A stretch of 64,000 bases of DNA from Streptomyces fradiae ATCC 10745 = DSM 40063 (GTDB lineage: Bacteria; Actinomycetota; Actinomycetes; Streptomycetales; Streptomycetaceae), in contig NZ_CP023696.1 in assembly GCF_008704425.1 (NCBI RefSeq), forward strand, positions 1,412,501-1,476,500, read 5' to 3'. Below the pieces are notes generated by a model. That model did not search any database and was not told the origin of the DNA. It saw nothing but the letters and a program-made list of their open reading frames with translations. Position numbers and translations under genes: made by a program. The stretch's first letter is position 1; every line of letters begins with the position of its first letter. This document shows positions 30,889 to 38,623 of this stretch, one piece after another.

Positions 30889-31578
30889 ATGATCGACCAC
30901 ACCCGTGACCTGGCCTCCGTGCACGAGGCGACCGAGCGGCTGCTCGCCGCCGCCACCACGCTCGACGACGCCGCGCTCGCCGCGCCCTCCCGGCTCCCCG
31001 GCTGGACCCGCGGCCACGTCCTGGCGCACCTCTCCCGTAACGCGGACGCCCTGGTGAACGTTCTGCGCGGGCTGCCGATGTACCCGAGCGCCCAGGCCCG
31101 CGAGGCCGACATCGAGCGGGACGCCGGCCGGCCGCTCGGCGCCCAGCTGGACGACCTGCGGGCCAGCGCCGAGCGCTTCCGGGCGGAGGGCGACGCTCCC
31201 GCCGACTGGGGCCGCACCGTCGAGCTGCGCAACGGGGTGACCGACCTGGCCGCCCGCGTCCCCTTCCGCCGCCTCGTGGAGGTCGAGCTGCACCATGTCG
31301 ACCTGGGGGTCGGCTACGAGCTGGAGGACCTGCCGAAGGAGTTCACCGAGCGGGAGATCGACTTCCTGGCCGAGCGGTTCGCCGGCCGCGAGGACGTCCC
31401 CGCCACCACCGTCGTGGCCGAGGACGGCCGGACGTGGACGACCGGAGGCGGCGCGGACGGCGGCCCGGTCACCGTCCGGGGCGCCGCGGCCGACCTGCTG
31501 GGCTGGCTCGCCGGCCGCCGCGACGGCTCCGCGCTGGCCGTCCCGGACGGCACCCTTCCGGCGCTGCCCCCGCTATAG
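30889..31578 (+). CDS. Maleylpyruvate isomerase family mycothiol-dependent enzyme
   Basis: A 229-residue protein with the DinB-like four-helix bundle of mycothiol-dependent maleylpyruvate isomerases. The probable metal ligands are H47 (GWTRGHVLAHLSRNADAL), E131 and H135 (RRLVEVELHHVDLG), with the spacing seen in the family. The C-terminal part is the family's second domain. The actual substrate is not readable; many paralogues act in mycothiol-dependent detoxification. The ATG at 30889 is set by the promoter directly upstream. The stop TAG overlaps the -10 of the next gene. Confidence 0.88.
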   Translation: MIDHTRDLASVHEATERLLAAATTLDDAALAAPSRLPGWTRGHVLAHLSRNADALVNVLRGLPMYPSAQAREADIERDAGRPLGAQLDDLRASAERFRAEGDAPADWGRTVELRNGVTDLAARVPFRRLVEVELHHVDLGVGYELEDLPKEFTEREIDFLAERFAGREDVPATTVVAEDGRTWTTGGGADGGPVTVRGAAADLLGWLAGRRDGSALAVPDGTLPALPPL

Positions 31579-31581
31579 GCT
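31576..31581 (+). promoter_or_regulatory. -10 element overlapping the preceding stop codon
   Basis: TAGGCT contains the TAG stop of the upstream gene and ends 6 nt before the ATG at 31588, so the second gene can be transcribed separately as a leaderless mRNA. Confidence 0.45.
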
Positions 31582-31587
31582 GGTCCC

Positions 31588-32244
31588 ATGACGTACAGCG
31601 GAGCGGTGAAGGTCGGCGGACCCGCGGACGTGCACGAGCTGACGGACCTGATCGTCTCGAAGGTCGCCGTCGGGCCGATGGACAACAACGCCTACCTGCT
31701 GCGCTGCCGGGCCACCGGCGAGCAGCTGCTGATCGACGCGGCCAACGAGCCGCGCACCCTGCTCCGGCTGATCGGTGACGACGGCGTCGCGGCCGTCGTC
31801 ACCACCCACCGCCACCACGACCACTGGTACGCCCTGCCGGACGTGGTGGCGGCCACCGGTGCCCGCACCTACGCCGGGCGGTACGACGCCGAGGGCATCG
31901 ACGTGCCGACGGACGTCCTCGTGGAGGACGGCGACACGGTCCGGGTGGGCCGGGTGGAGCTGACCGCGCGCCACATGACGGGGCACACGCCCGGCTCGAT
32001 CGTGCTGGTCTACGACGACCCGCACGGCCACCCGCACGTCTTCACGGGGGACTGCCTGTTCCCGGGCGGCGTGGGCAACACCCACAAGGACCCCGAGGCG
32101 TTCGCGAGCCTGCTTCGCGACGTGGAGACCAAGCTGTTCGAGGCGCTGCCGGACGAGACCTGGGTCTATCCGGGGCACGGCCGGGACACCACCCTGGGCG
32201 ACGAGCGCCCGCAGCTCCCGGAGTGGCGCGCCCGCGGCTGGTGA
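31588..32244 (+). CDS. Metallo-beta-lactamase-fold hydrolase, glyoxalase II-like
   Basis: A 218-residue hydrolase with the metal motif THRHHDHW (H74, H76, D78, H79), then GHTPGSIVL, FTGDCLFPGGVGNT and the C-terminal VYPGHGRDTTLGDE carrying the last histidine. This arrangement is typical of glyoxalase II and persulfide-dioxygenase-like hydrolases. The neighbouring mycothiol-linked enzyme suggests a thiol-ester or thiol-adduct substrate; that is inference. It starts 9 nt after the preceding stop, with no ribosome-binding site. Confidence 0.9.
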   Translation: MTYSGAVKVGGPADVHELTDLIVSKVAVGPMDNNAYLLRCRATGEQLLIDAANEPRTLLRLIGDDGVAAVVTTHRHHDHWYALPDVVAATGARTYAGRYDAEGIDVPTDVLVEDGDTVRVGRVELTARHMTGHTPGSIVLVYDDPHGHPHVFTGDCLFPGGVGNTHKDPEAFASLLRDVETKLFEALPDETWVYPGHGRDTTLGDERPQLPEWRARGW

Positions 32245-32325
32245 CGCGCCCCCGGGCGGCGCGCGGGACGGCGCCCCGCGGGGGCCCGCGCGACGGGGCG
32301 GCTCGGGACCCGGCGCATCCCACGG

Positions 32326-32359
32326 CTCCGTGCACCCCGTGACTCCGTGCGCCCCGTGA
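32326..32359. repeat. Two tandem 17-bp repeats
   Basis: Units 32326-32342 and 32343-32359 differ at one base (CTCCGTGCACCCCGTGA and the same with GC-G in the middle). They lie between the hydrolase and the MFS gene. Confidence 0.7.
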
Positions 32360-32389
32360 CCCTGGTGCGCCGGGTGCGGTTGGCGCGGC

Positions 32390-33787
32390 ATGCGCCCTTT
32401 CCCGTACCGGCCTCTCCCCCGCCCGCGCGCCCGCCCCGACGGCTCGCGGAAGCACCCCGAGCGGTGCCGCGGGCGGTCCGCGGGCGGGCGCCCCATGAGG
32501 CGGCTCGCGGCGGCCTCCCTGGTCGGGACGGCCGTCGAGTTCTACGACTTCTACGTCTACGGGACCGCCGCCGCACTGGTCCTGGGCCCCCTGTTCTTCC
32601 CCACGTTCTCGCCGCTGGCGGGGACGCTCGCGGCGTTCGGGACGTTCGCCGTGGGCTTCGTCTCACGGCCGCTGGGGGCGGTGGTCTTCGGCCACGTCGG
32701 CGACCGGCGGGGACGGCGGCCCGTGCTGTTCGTGTCGCTGGCGCTGACGGGCGCGGCGACGGTCGCCGTGGGCTGCGTGCCGTCGTACGCGGCGATCGGG
32801 CCCGCGGCGCCGGCACTGCTGCTGGCGCTGCGGTTCCTGCAGGGCCTGGGGCTGGGCGGCGAGTGGGGCGGGGCGGTGCTGCTCGCCGGGGAGCACGCGC
32901 CGGAGCGGCGGCGGGCCCTGTGGGCGAGCTTCCCGCAGATCGGCCCGTCGGTGGGGTTCCTGCTGGCGAACGGGGTGATGCTGGCGCTCTCGGCAGGGCT
33001 GAGCGACGCGGCGTTCCGCTCGTGGGGGTGGCGGGTGCCGTTCTGGGCGGCCGAGCTGCCGGCCCTGTGCGGGCTGCTGCTGCGGTCGTCCCTGGCGGAG
33101 ACCCCGCAGTTCCGGGAGCTGGCGGAGACCGGGGGGCGGACGAGTGCCCCGCTGCTGGAGGTGGTGCGGGCGCACTGGCGGCGGCTGCTGCTGACCGCGG
33201 GGGCGCTGTCGGTGGGGTACGCGGTCTTCTACGCGGTGTCCACCTGGGCCCTGGCGTACGGGACGGAGCGGCTCGGGGTGGGCCGTACGGCGATGCTGGG
33301 CTGTGTGATGGCGGCGGTGGCCGTCAAGGGCGCGGCGACGCCGTTCGCGGCGGTGCTGGGCGACCGGTACGGGCGGCGGCCGATGTGCCTGGCGGGGTGC
33401 GCCGCTTGCACGGTGTGGATGTTCCCGATGGTGTGGCTGCTGCACACGGGGCGGCCGGTGCTGATGTTCCTGGCGATCGTGGTGGCCCTGCTGGCGTTCG
33501 CCGCGATGTTCGCGGTGGTCGGCGCGTACCTGCCGGAGCTGTACGAGCCCCGTGTCCGGTGCACGGGGGCGGCGGTCGGCTACAACCTCGCGGGGGTGCT
33601 GGGCGGGGCGCTGACGCCCGTGGTGGCGACCGCGGCGTCGGGTGGTGCGGGGCCGCCGTGGGGTGTGGCGGCGTACCTGGCGGGGGTGTCGGTGGTGAGT
33701 CTGGGCTGCTTCGCGCTGCTCCCGGAGACCGCGCCGGGAGCGGTCGAGGCCGGGCGGCGCGCAGCAGGTGAACCCGCGCCGGTCTGA
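32390..33787 (+). CDS. MFS transporter, metabolite:H+ symporter type
   Basis: A protein of up to 465 residues with twelve predicted helices. The first helix region GTAVEFYDFYVYGTAAALV and the loop GHVGDRRGRRPVLFVSLAL are signatures of the metabolite:H+ symporter (MHS/ShiA-like) family, repeated in the second half as GDRYGRRPMCLAG. The start is unsettled: ATG at 32390 gives a 35-residue Arg/Pro-rich extension unlike the family, and ATG at 32495 (MRRLAAASLVGT) may be the true start. Neither has a clear ribosome-binding site. The substrate is unknown. It is convergent with terC across a strong hairpin. Confidence 0.88.
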   Translation: MRPFPYRPLPRPRARPDGSRKHPERCRGRSAGGRPMRRLAAASLVGTAVEFYDFYVYGTAAALVLGPLFFPTFSPLAGTLAAFGTFAVGFVSRPLGAVVFGHVGDRRGRRPVLFVSLALTGAATVAVGCVPSYAAIGPAAPALLLALRFLQGLGLGGEWGGAVLLAGEHAPERRRALWASFPQIGPSVGFLLANGVMLALSAGLSDAAFRSWGWRVPFWAAELPALCGLLLRSSLAETPQFRELAETGGRTSAPLLEVVRAHWRRLLLTAGALSVGYAVFYAVSTWALAYGTERLGVGRTAMLGCVMAAVAVKGAATPFAAVLGDRYGRRPMCLAGCAACTVWMFPMVWLLHTGRPVLMFLAIVVALLAFAAMFAVVGAYLPELYEPRVRCTGAAVGYNLAGVLGGALTPVVATAASGGAGPPWGVAAYLAGVSVVSLGCFALLPETAPGAVEAGRRAAGEPAPV

Positions 33788-33908
33788 GGCCTGCGCGGCC
33801 GTGCCGGCCCGCCGTCGGTCGACGCGGCGATCCCGAGGGGCGGGCTCGCCGGCGCGGGGCGGGGCTCGCCGGACCGGGGGCGGGGGCGAGCCGCGGCCGG
33901 GAGCACGT

Positions 33909-33941
33909 CGCCGGCCGGGTCGTGGAACGACCCGGCCGGCG
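33909..33941. terminator. Bidirectional terminator between the MFS gene and terC
   Basis: A perfect 15-bp stem (33909-33923 with 33927-33941) with a GGA loop, between convergent genes. Confidence 0.85.
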
Positions 33942-33969
33942 TGGGGGGGGCGGTACCCGTGGGGGGAGG

Positions 33970-34965
33970 TCAGATCTTCGCGGACTCCGAGTCGGCGTCC
34001 TTGCCGTCCGCCCCCTCCTCGGCCGCCTGCCGGCGGGAGGCGATGAGGCTGGTGATCGTGGTGATGATCAGAACCCCGCAGATGACGGCCAGCGAGAAGG
34101 GGATGGAGATCTCGGGGACGTGCACCCCGGACTCGTGCAGGGCGTGCAGGATGAGCTTCACACCGATGAAGCCGAGGATGACCGAGAGCCCGTAGCTGAG
34201 GTGGACCAGCTTCTTGAGCAGGCCGCCGATGAGGAAGTACAGCTGCCGCAGGCCCATCAGGGCGAAGGCGTTCGCCGTGAAGACGACGTACGGGTCCTGG
34301 GTCAGGCCGAAGATCGCGGGGATGGAGTCCAGCGCGAACAGGATGTCCGTGGTGCCGATGGCGAGCATGACCACCATCAGCGGAGTCAGCACCCGCTTGC
34401 CCGCGACCTGGATGGACAGCTTCGTGCCGTAGTAGCGGTCGGCGACGCCGAAGCGCTGCTCGATCGACTTCAGGAGGCGGTTCTCCTCGAACTCCTCCTC
34501 CGGCTCGTCGGAGGAGGCCTCCTTGATCAGCTTCCATGCCGTGAAGATCAGGAAGGCGCCGAAGATGTAGAAGACCCACGAGAAGCTGGCGATGATCGCG
34601 GCGCCCGCGGCGATGAAGATCGCGCGGAGCACCAGTGCGATGAGGACGCCGATGAGCAGCACGCGCTGCTGGAGGTGGGAGGGGACCGAGAACTTCGCCA
34701 TGATCAGGACGAAGACGAAGAGGTTGTCGACGCTCAGCGACTTCTCGGTGATGTAGCCGGCGAAGAACTCCCCGGAGGCCTGCCGCTCGCCGGCGAGGAA
34801 CAGACTCAGGCCGAACAGGACGGCGAGGACGACCCAGACGGCCGTCCAGATCCCGGCTTCCTTGATCGACACGTCATGGGGCTTGCGCCCGATGAGGAAG
34901 TCGACCCCGATCAGGGCGGTGAGACCGAGAACGGTCACCACCCACATGGTCATAGAAACGTCCAT
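33970..34965 (-). CDS. terC: TerC family integral membrane protein, probable Mn2+ exporter
   Basis: A 331-residue membrane protein with about nine helices. The acidic helix motifs SVDNLFVFVLIMAKF and FALDSIPAIFGLTQDPYVVF, and NAFALMGLRQLYFLI, identify the TerC family. Some members (Alx, YkoY) are manganese exporters or help load Mn on exported enzymes. A charged loop, SSDEPEEEFEENRLLKSIEQRFG, lies mid-protein. The start ATG at 34965 has GGAGG 5 nt upstream. The leader (about 35138 to 34966) contains a probable Mn2+ riboswitch. TerD-type genes lie upstream on the same strand. Confidence 0.93.
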   Translation of the reverse strand: MDVSMTMWVVTVLGLTALIGVDFLIGRKPHDVSIKEAGIWTAVWVVLAVLFGLSLFLAGERQASGEFFAGYITEKSLSVDNLFVFVLIMAKFSVPSHLQQRVLLIGVLIALVLRAIFIAAGAAIIASFSWVFYIFGAFLIFTAWKLIKEASSDEPEEEFEENRLLKSIEQRFGVADRYYGTKLSIQVAGKRVLTPLMVVMLAIGTTDILFALDSIPAIFGLTQDPYVVFTANAFALMGLRQLYFLIGGLLKKLVHLSYGLSVILGFIGVKLILHALHESGVHVPEISIPFSLAVICGVLIITTITSLIASRRQAAEEGADGKDADSESAKI

Positions 34966-35000
34966 TGCGCCTCCGGCGTCGTACGGCTACTGATCAGCGT

Positions 35001-35138
35001 CGCCGCTGCCGGAGGTCTCTTCCACCCGTGCGCCACCGAGTGCTCGCGGGCGGCGTGCGGGCCGGCGCCCCGGGTCCGGTCCTCCGTCCGACCGGTCCGT
35101 ACTGACGGGCACGCCGCTGTGTGGGAGTACTCCCCTCC
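35001..35138 (-). ncRNA. Probable yybP-ykoY Mn2+ riboswitch in the terC leader
   Basis: The leader has the two conserved parts of the yybP-ykoY class: the 5' element GGAGGGGAGTACTCCC (35138-35123) and the 3' loop element AGAGACCTCCGGCA (35021-35008). It lies in front of a TerC-family gene, the commonest target of this riboswitch. CCTCCGGC in the 3' element is exactly complementary to GCCGGAGG at the terC ribosome-binding site (34977-34970), giving a plausible translational switch. The full fold and covariance were not computed. Confidence 0.66.
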
Positions 35139-35148
35139 GCGTAAAGGA

Positions 35149-35154
35149 ACCGTA
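35149..35154 (-). promoter_or_regulatory. Candidate -10 for the terC leader
   Basis: TACGGT on the minus strand would start transcription near 35142, just before the riboswitch 5' element. TTTACC lies 18 nt upstream as a weak -35. Confidence 0.4.
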
Positions 35155-35282
35155 CACGAAACCCCAAGAAGCGGTAAAGGGGCTGGCAAAGGCAAGCCCA
35201 AAGGCGCAGGTCACGGCCGTTGCTCCATGGTCGGCGGGACCCGCGGAGGCTTGCGCTGCGAGCGCGGCGAGCGTGGCGGCGC

Positions 35283-35360
35283 GCGGCGGACGGCGGGTCG
35301 GCGGAAGGAGCGGGGGCGGGTGCGGCGGACGGCGGGTCGGCGGAAGGAGCGGGGGCGGGG
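35283..35360. repeat. Two tandem 39-bp repeats downstream of the TerD-fusion gene
   Basis: Units 35283-35321 and 35322-35360 are identical except at the last base. They begin GCGGCGGACGGCGGGTCGGC. The array lies between the stop of the TerD fusion (35415) and the terC promoter. Confidence 0.85.
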
Positions 35361-35414
35361 GGCGCGACAACGCCGTCGGCCGCGTGCGCGCGCGAGGCTT
35401 CCGTACCGCCCTGG

Positions 35415-37460
35415 TCAGCGGCCACGGGCGCGGCGGGCCTGCGCCACCCGCTCGAGCACCTGGTGCAGCACCTGGCTGCCGGTCGGCACCCGCGGCGGCT
35501 CGTACGTCCAGGCGTGCCCCACCCACGGGTCGGCCAGGTGGTCGTCCGGCACCGGCGTCACCCGCAGCAGCGAGCGCCACAGCGGATCGAGCAACGGCCC
35601 GTACGCGGCGGCGTCCTCGCGGTCCGCGACCATCAGCAGGTGCACGCCCACGGCCGGGCCCTCGTCGGCCAGGTACCGCAGCCGGGTGACGGCCCGGTCG
35701 TCGAAGCCGAGCGGGAAGTCGTTGACGACGAGCAGCTGTCGCGCCGTGTCCAGGTCCGGGGGCAGGGCGTCGTCGTCCGCGCCGCCGCGCAGGGCCATCT
35801 GCACGAGGTCCACGCGGCGCACCAGCCGCTCCAGGACCGCTTCCACTCCGCCCGGCCCGGCCGCCGGGGGCCCGGCCAGCACTCCGGAGGCGGTGAGCGG
35901 GGCGAACGCGGCGGCACCCGAACCGGCCGGGTCGATCACCTGGACGGTGAGGCCGCCGGGCGGGTGGGCGGCCAGGAGGCGCGCCGCGTGCGCGACGGCC
36001 GTGTCGAGGGCGAGGCGGCGCAGCCGGTCCTCGTCCATCAGGAGGGCCTGCTCCGAGCCGCCGCGGCCGGCGTCCACCCACAGGCCGCGCTCCAGGGGCA
36101 GTCTGATCAGCATCGGGATGCGCAGCTGCGGCCGCTCGGGGAGGTGGAGGTCGCCGAGGCGCAGCGCCATCGGAGGTTCGGTGGGCACGCGGTAGGCGTG
36201 CCAGACCGGGTTGTCCCAGCGGGCGAAGGCGGGCGGGAGCGCCGGCTCGACCACCTCCGACTCGGCGGTGAGCTGGGCGAGGTCCCGGTCGAGCGCCTCG
36301 CGGGCCCGGTCGGTGAGCTCCCGGCACCGGGCGCGGGCCTCGGCGCGGGCGGCGTCACCCGCCGTACCGAGGCGGCTGCGCGGGTCGGACAGGGCGCTGT
36401 CCAGCTCCTGCGCCATCCGGGACTCGGCGAAGTCGACGGCGCTGCGGTAGGCGGCCGTCGTCCGGGCCAGGTCCTCGAACATGCCCCAGACCTGGTTGTA
36501 GAGGCGCTCTTCCATGGACCAGCCGGTGGCGTCCCCGGCGACCGGCGCGGCGGGCGTTCCTGGCGGCGCGGGCGGCGCGGACGGGAGCCGTGGAGGTGGC
36601 GGGGCCGTACGGCGCCGGGGGTGGGTGTAGTCGATGGGCCCGCCGGAGGAGGCCGCCTGGGACGGCGCCTGGGACGGCGGCTGGGACGGCGGCGGGGGCA
36701 CATGTTCGGCGGCCGGTGGTGCGGGAACGCCTGGGCGGGCCGGTTCCGGTGCGGCGGCGGGTGCCGCCGGCGTCCGGGGCGGGCGGGGGGCCGGGGCGCC
36801 GGCAGGCGGGGCGGGCAGGCCGGGGGCGGGCGAGGCGGCCGCTGGGGCCGTACGGCGGCCCGGGGCGTCCTGCCCGCTGCGCGGCGCGGGGGCGGGGGCG
36901 GCCTGGTCGGGGCCGGGCGCCACGGCGGCCCGTACGGCGGCGGCGAGCGCGGCGGCGCCGGGCACGCCCTGGTCCCGGAGGAGGGCGGCGAGGCCGCCTT
37001 CGTACCCCTGGCCGACGGCCCGGACCTTCCAGGCGCCCTGGCGCCGGTACAGCTCCACGGCGACGACGGCCGACTCGGTGGTGAGGCCCGTGAGGGTGTA
37101 TGTGGCGATCCCGGTGCCGTCCGGCTCGGCCACGGCGACGAAGGGCGCGGCGACGGCGCCGAACCGGTCATGCCCGCCCGCGCCCTCGGGCAGCGCCAGA
37201 TGGACGGCGACGCGGTGCACGTCGGCGGGGACGGCGCCGAGGTCCACGGTGAGCCGGTGCTCGGCCGCCGCCCGGCGGGGCACCTGGACACCGGGCAGGG
37301 ACGGGGCGCCGGGATGGGCGACGCGGTCGGCCGCGGTGACGGTCCCGGCGGCGTCGCAGAGCGTGGCCCCCGCCGCCACCGGCACCCCGGCCGACACCCG
37401 GATCTCCAGTCGGGTGCCGGGCAGCGGGTGGTTCTGCCCCCGGACCAGCTCGGCGGTCAT
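35415..37460 (-). CDS. TerD domain fused to an FtsK/SpoIIIE-like domain without Walker A lysine
   Basis: A 681-residue protein. Residues 1-165 are a TerD-type domain (LVRGQNHPLP, then ATYTLTGLTTESAVVAVELYRRQGAWKVRAVGQGYEGGLAALLRDQG at its end). Residues about 170-315 are a Pro/Ala-rich linker. Residues about 320-400 form a charged helical stretch, and 400-681 resemble the core of FtsK/EccC-type ATPases (LRIPMLIRLPLERGLWVDAG ... LLVVNDFPLGFDDRAVTRLRYLADEGPAVGVHLLMVADREDAAAYG). The expected GxGKS/T loop is replaced by AGRGGSEQ, so ATP hydrolysis is doubtful. The FtsK-like assignment is by eye and should be treated as tentative. Confidence 0.78.
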   Translation of the reverse strand: MTAELVRGQNHPLPGTRLEIRVSAGVPVAAGATLCDAAGTVTAADRVAHPGAPSLPGVQVPRRAAAEHRLTVDLGAVPADVHRVAVHLALPEGAGGHDRFGAVAAPFVAVAEPDGTGIATYTLTGLTTESAVVAVELYRRQGAWKVRAVGQGYEGGLAALLRDQGVPGAAALAAAVRAAVAPGPDQAAPAPAPRSGQDAPGRRTAPAAASPAPGLPAPPAGAPAPRPPRTPAAPAAAPEPARPGVPAPPAAEHVPPPPSQPPSQAPSQAASSGGPIDYTHPRRRTAPPPPRLPSAPPAPPGTPAAPVAGDATGWSMEERLYNQVWGMFEDLARTTAAYRSAVDFAESRMAQELDSALSDPRSRLGTAGDAARAEARARCRELTDRAREALDRDLAQLTAESEVVEPALPPAFARWDNPVWHAYRVPTEPPMALRLGDLHLPERPQLRIPMLIRLPLERGLWVDAGRGGSEQALLMDEDRLRRLALDTAVAHAARLLAAHPPGGLTVQVIDPAGSGAAAFAPLTASGVLAGPPAAGPGGVEAVLERLVRRVDLVQMALRGGADDDALPPDLDTARQLLVVNDFPLGFDDRAVTRLRYLADEGPAVGVHLLMVADREDAAAYGPLLDPLWRSLLRVTPVPDDHLADPWVGHAWTYEPPRVPTGSQVLHQVLERVAQARRARGR

Positions 37461-37828
37461 CGTCTGTCTCCCCCTCGGGTGGTCGCGCCGGTCGCGGACC
37501 CGGTGTCCGCGCGCCGGTGGCGGTGCGTCGCGGCGCGCGCTGGGCGCGCCGGCCGCCTGGTCGCGCTGTGCGTCCTGCCGCGCGGGTCGCCCACGCGGCA
37601 GCTCCCGGCGGCCGGGCGCCGGGAGCTGCGGTGCGTACGGGCGCGGACGCGGCGCACGAGGCGTACGGCCGCGGGCACGGGCGGACCGCCACCGCCCGCG
37701 GACGCGCAGGCCGCGCTCACGGCCGCTGCGGGCCGTGGGCGGCGCTCACGGCCCGCAGCCGTGCGCACGGCCGCCGCCCCGGGGCGGCGCGGTGTCCGGC
37801 CGCGGGCGCGCGGCGTGCGGCCGTGCCG
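37461..37828. other. GC-rich spacer between the two TerD genes
   Basis: 368 nt with open frames on both strands but only low-complexity Arg/Pro/Ala translations. I see no promoter, terminator or recognisable peptide. Confidence 0.5.
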
Positions 37829-38407
37829 CTACAGGTGGGGCAGGATCGCCGGCATCAGGTCCTGGAACGTCCGGCCGTTCGACGGGGCGCCGATGGCCGT
37901 CATGGTCCAGCCGCCCCCGGTGCGGTGCACCTTCGCCATGATCTGCGCGGTGTACTGCCCGCCGCCGGCCAGGGTGTAGCGGGCGAGCTCCTGGCCGTTC
38001 GTCTCGTCGACCAGGCGGCAGAAGGCGTTCTGCACCTCCTGGAACGACTGGCCGGTGAAGGAGTTGACCGTGAAGACGATCTGGTCGATGTGGACCGGTA
38101 CGCGCTGGAGGTCCACGAGGACCGCCTCGTCGTCACCGCCCTGGCCGGCGCCGCCCACCAGGTTGTCGCCGGTGTGGCGGACCGAGCCGTCGTCGCTCAC
38201 CAGATGGCGGAAGAAGACCACGTCGACCGGCTGCTTGCCGGCGAACAGCACCGCCGACGCGTCGAGGTCGATCTCCCGGGTGCGCGAGCCGAACAGACCG
38301 CGGCGCGGCGCCGCCTGCCACCCGAGCCCCATCCGCACCGCGGTCAGGGTCCCCCCGTCGCTCTTCTGCAGGCTGATGGCCTGGCCCTTGGTCAAGTTGA
38401 CCGACAC
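37829..38407 (-). CDS. terD: TerD family tellurium/stress resistance protein
   Basis: A 192-residue calcium-binding-type TerD protein. The N-terminus VNLTKGQAISLQKSDGGTLTAVRMGLGW and the segments FFRHLVSDDGSVRHTGDNLVGG, GDDEAVLVDLQRVP, IDQIVFTVNSFTGQSF and GGGWTMTAIG are the family landmarks, with the acidic Ca2+ loops DASAVLF and GGDDE. GTG at 38407 follows AGGGGA at 6 nt. It is the first gene of the Ter module, followed by the TerD fusion and terC on the same strand. TerD proteins are soluble and act with TerC in membrane-linked stress responses. Confidence 0.92.
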   Translation of the reverse strand: MSVNLTKGQAISLQKSDGGTLTAVRMGLGWQAAPRRGLFGSRTREIDLDASAVLFAGKQPVDVVFFRHLVSDDGSVRHTGDNLVGGAGQGGDDEAVLVDLQRVPVHIDQIVFTVNSFTGQSFQEVQNAFCRLVDETNGQELARYTLAGGGQYTAQIMAKVHRTGGGWTMTAIGAPSNGRTFQDLMPAILPHL

Positions 38408-38526
38408 GCGCTGTCCCCTCTCGTAGCCTTCCCCGCCGCGGCCCGCCCTGTTCGAGTGGGGTGCGGTTCCCAGCACCCTATGCGGGGTCCCAGCGCCGGG
38501 ATGAGGGCCGGACCCGCTTTGTATCG

Positions 38527-38538
38527 GTGTTGCAACAC
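38527..38538. promoter_or_regulatory. 12-bp perfect palindrome upstream of terD
   Basis: GTGTTGCAACAC, unusually AT-rich for this window, lies 120 bp upstream of the terD start and 86 bp after the uvrB stop. It could be an operator for an unidentified regulator. Confidence 0.35.
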
Positions 38539-38568
38539 ACCGCCCGGCGCCCTCCCGGCCCGGCTCCC

Positions 38569-38591
38569 GCCCGCCCCTGCGAGGGGCGGGC
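38569..38591 (-). terminator. Terminator after uvrB
   Basis: A perfect 10-bp stem GCCCGCCCCT/AGGGGCGGGC with a GCG loop, 33 nt after the uvrB stop. Confidence 0.72.
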
Positions 38592-38623
38592 GCGGGGGCC
38601 GGCCGGACGGCGGGGGCCGGGCG

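Noticed and set aside
33970..38407. Whether the Ter genes are a full tellurite-resistance operon (terZABCDEF) on a mobile element.
   Set aside because: Only TerC and two TerD-type genes are present, with no TerB/TerZ, integrase or altered base composition. They sit between uvrB and an MFS gene, in what looks like core DNA.
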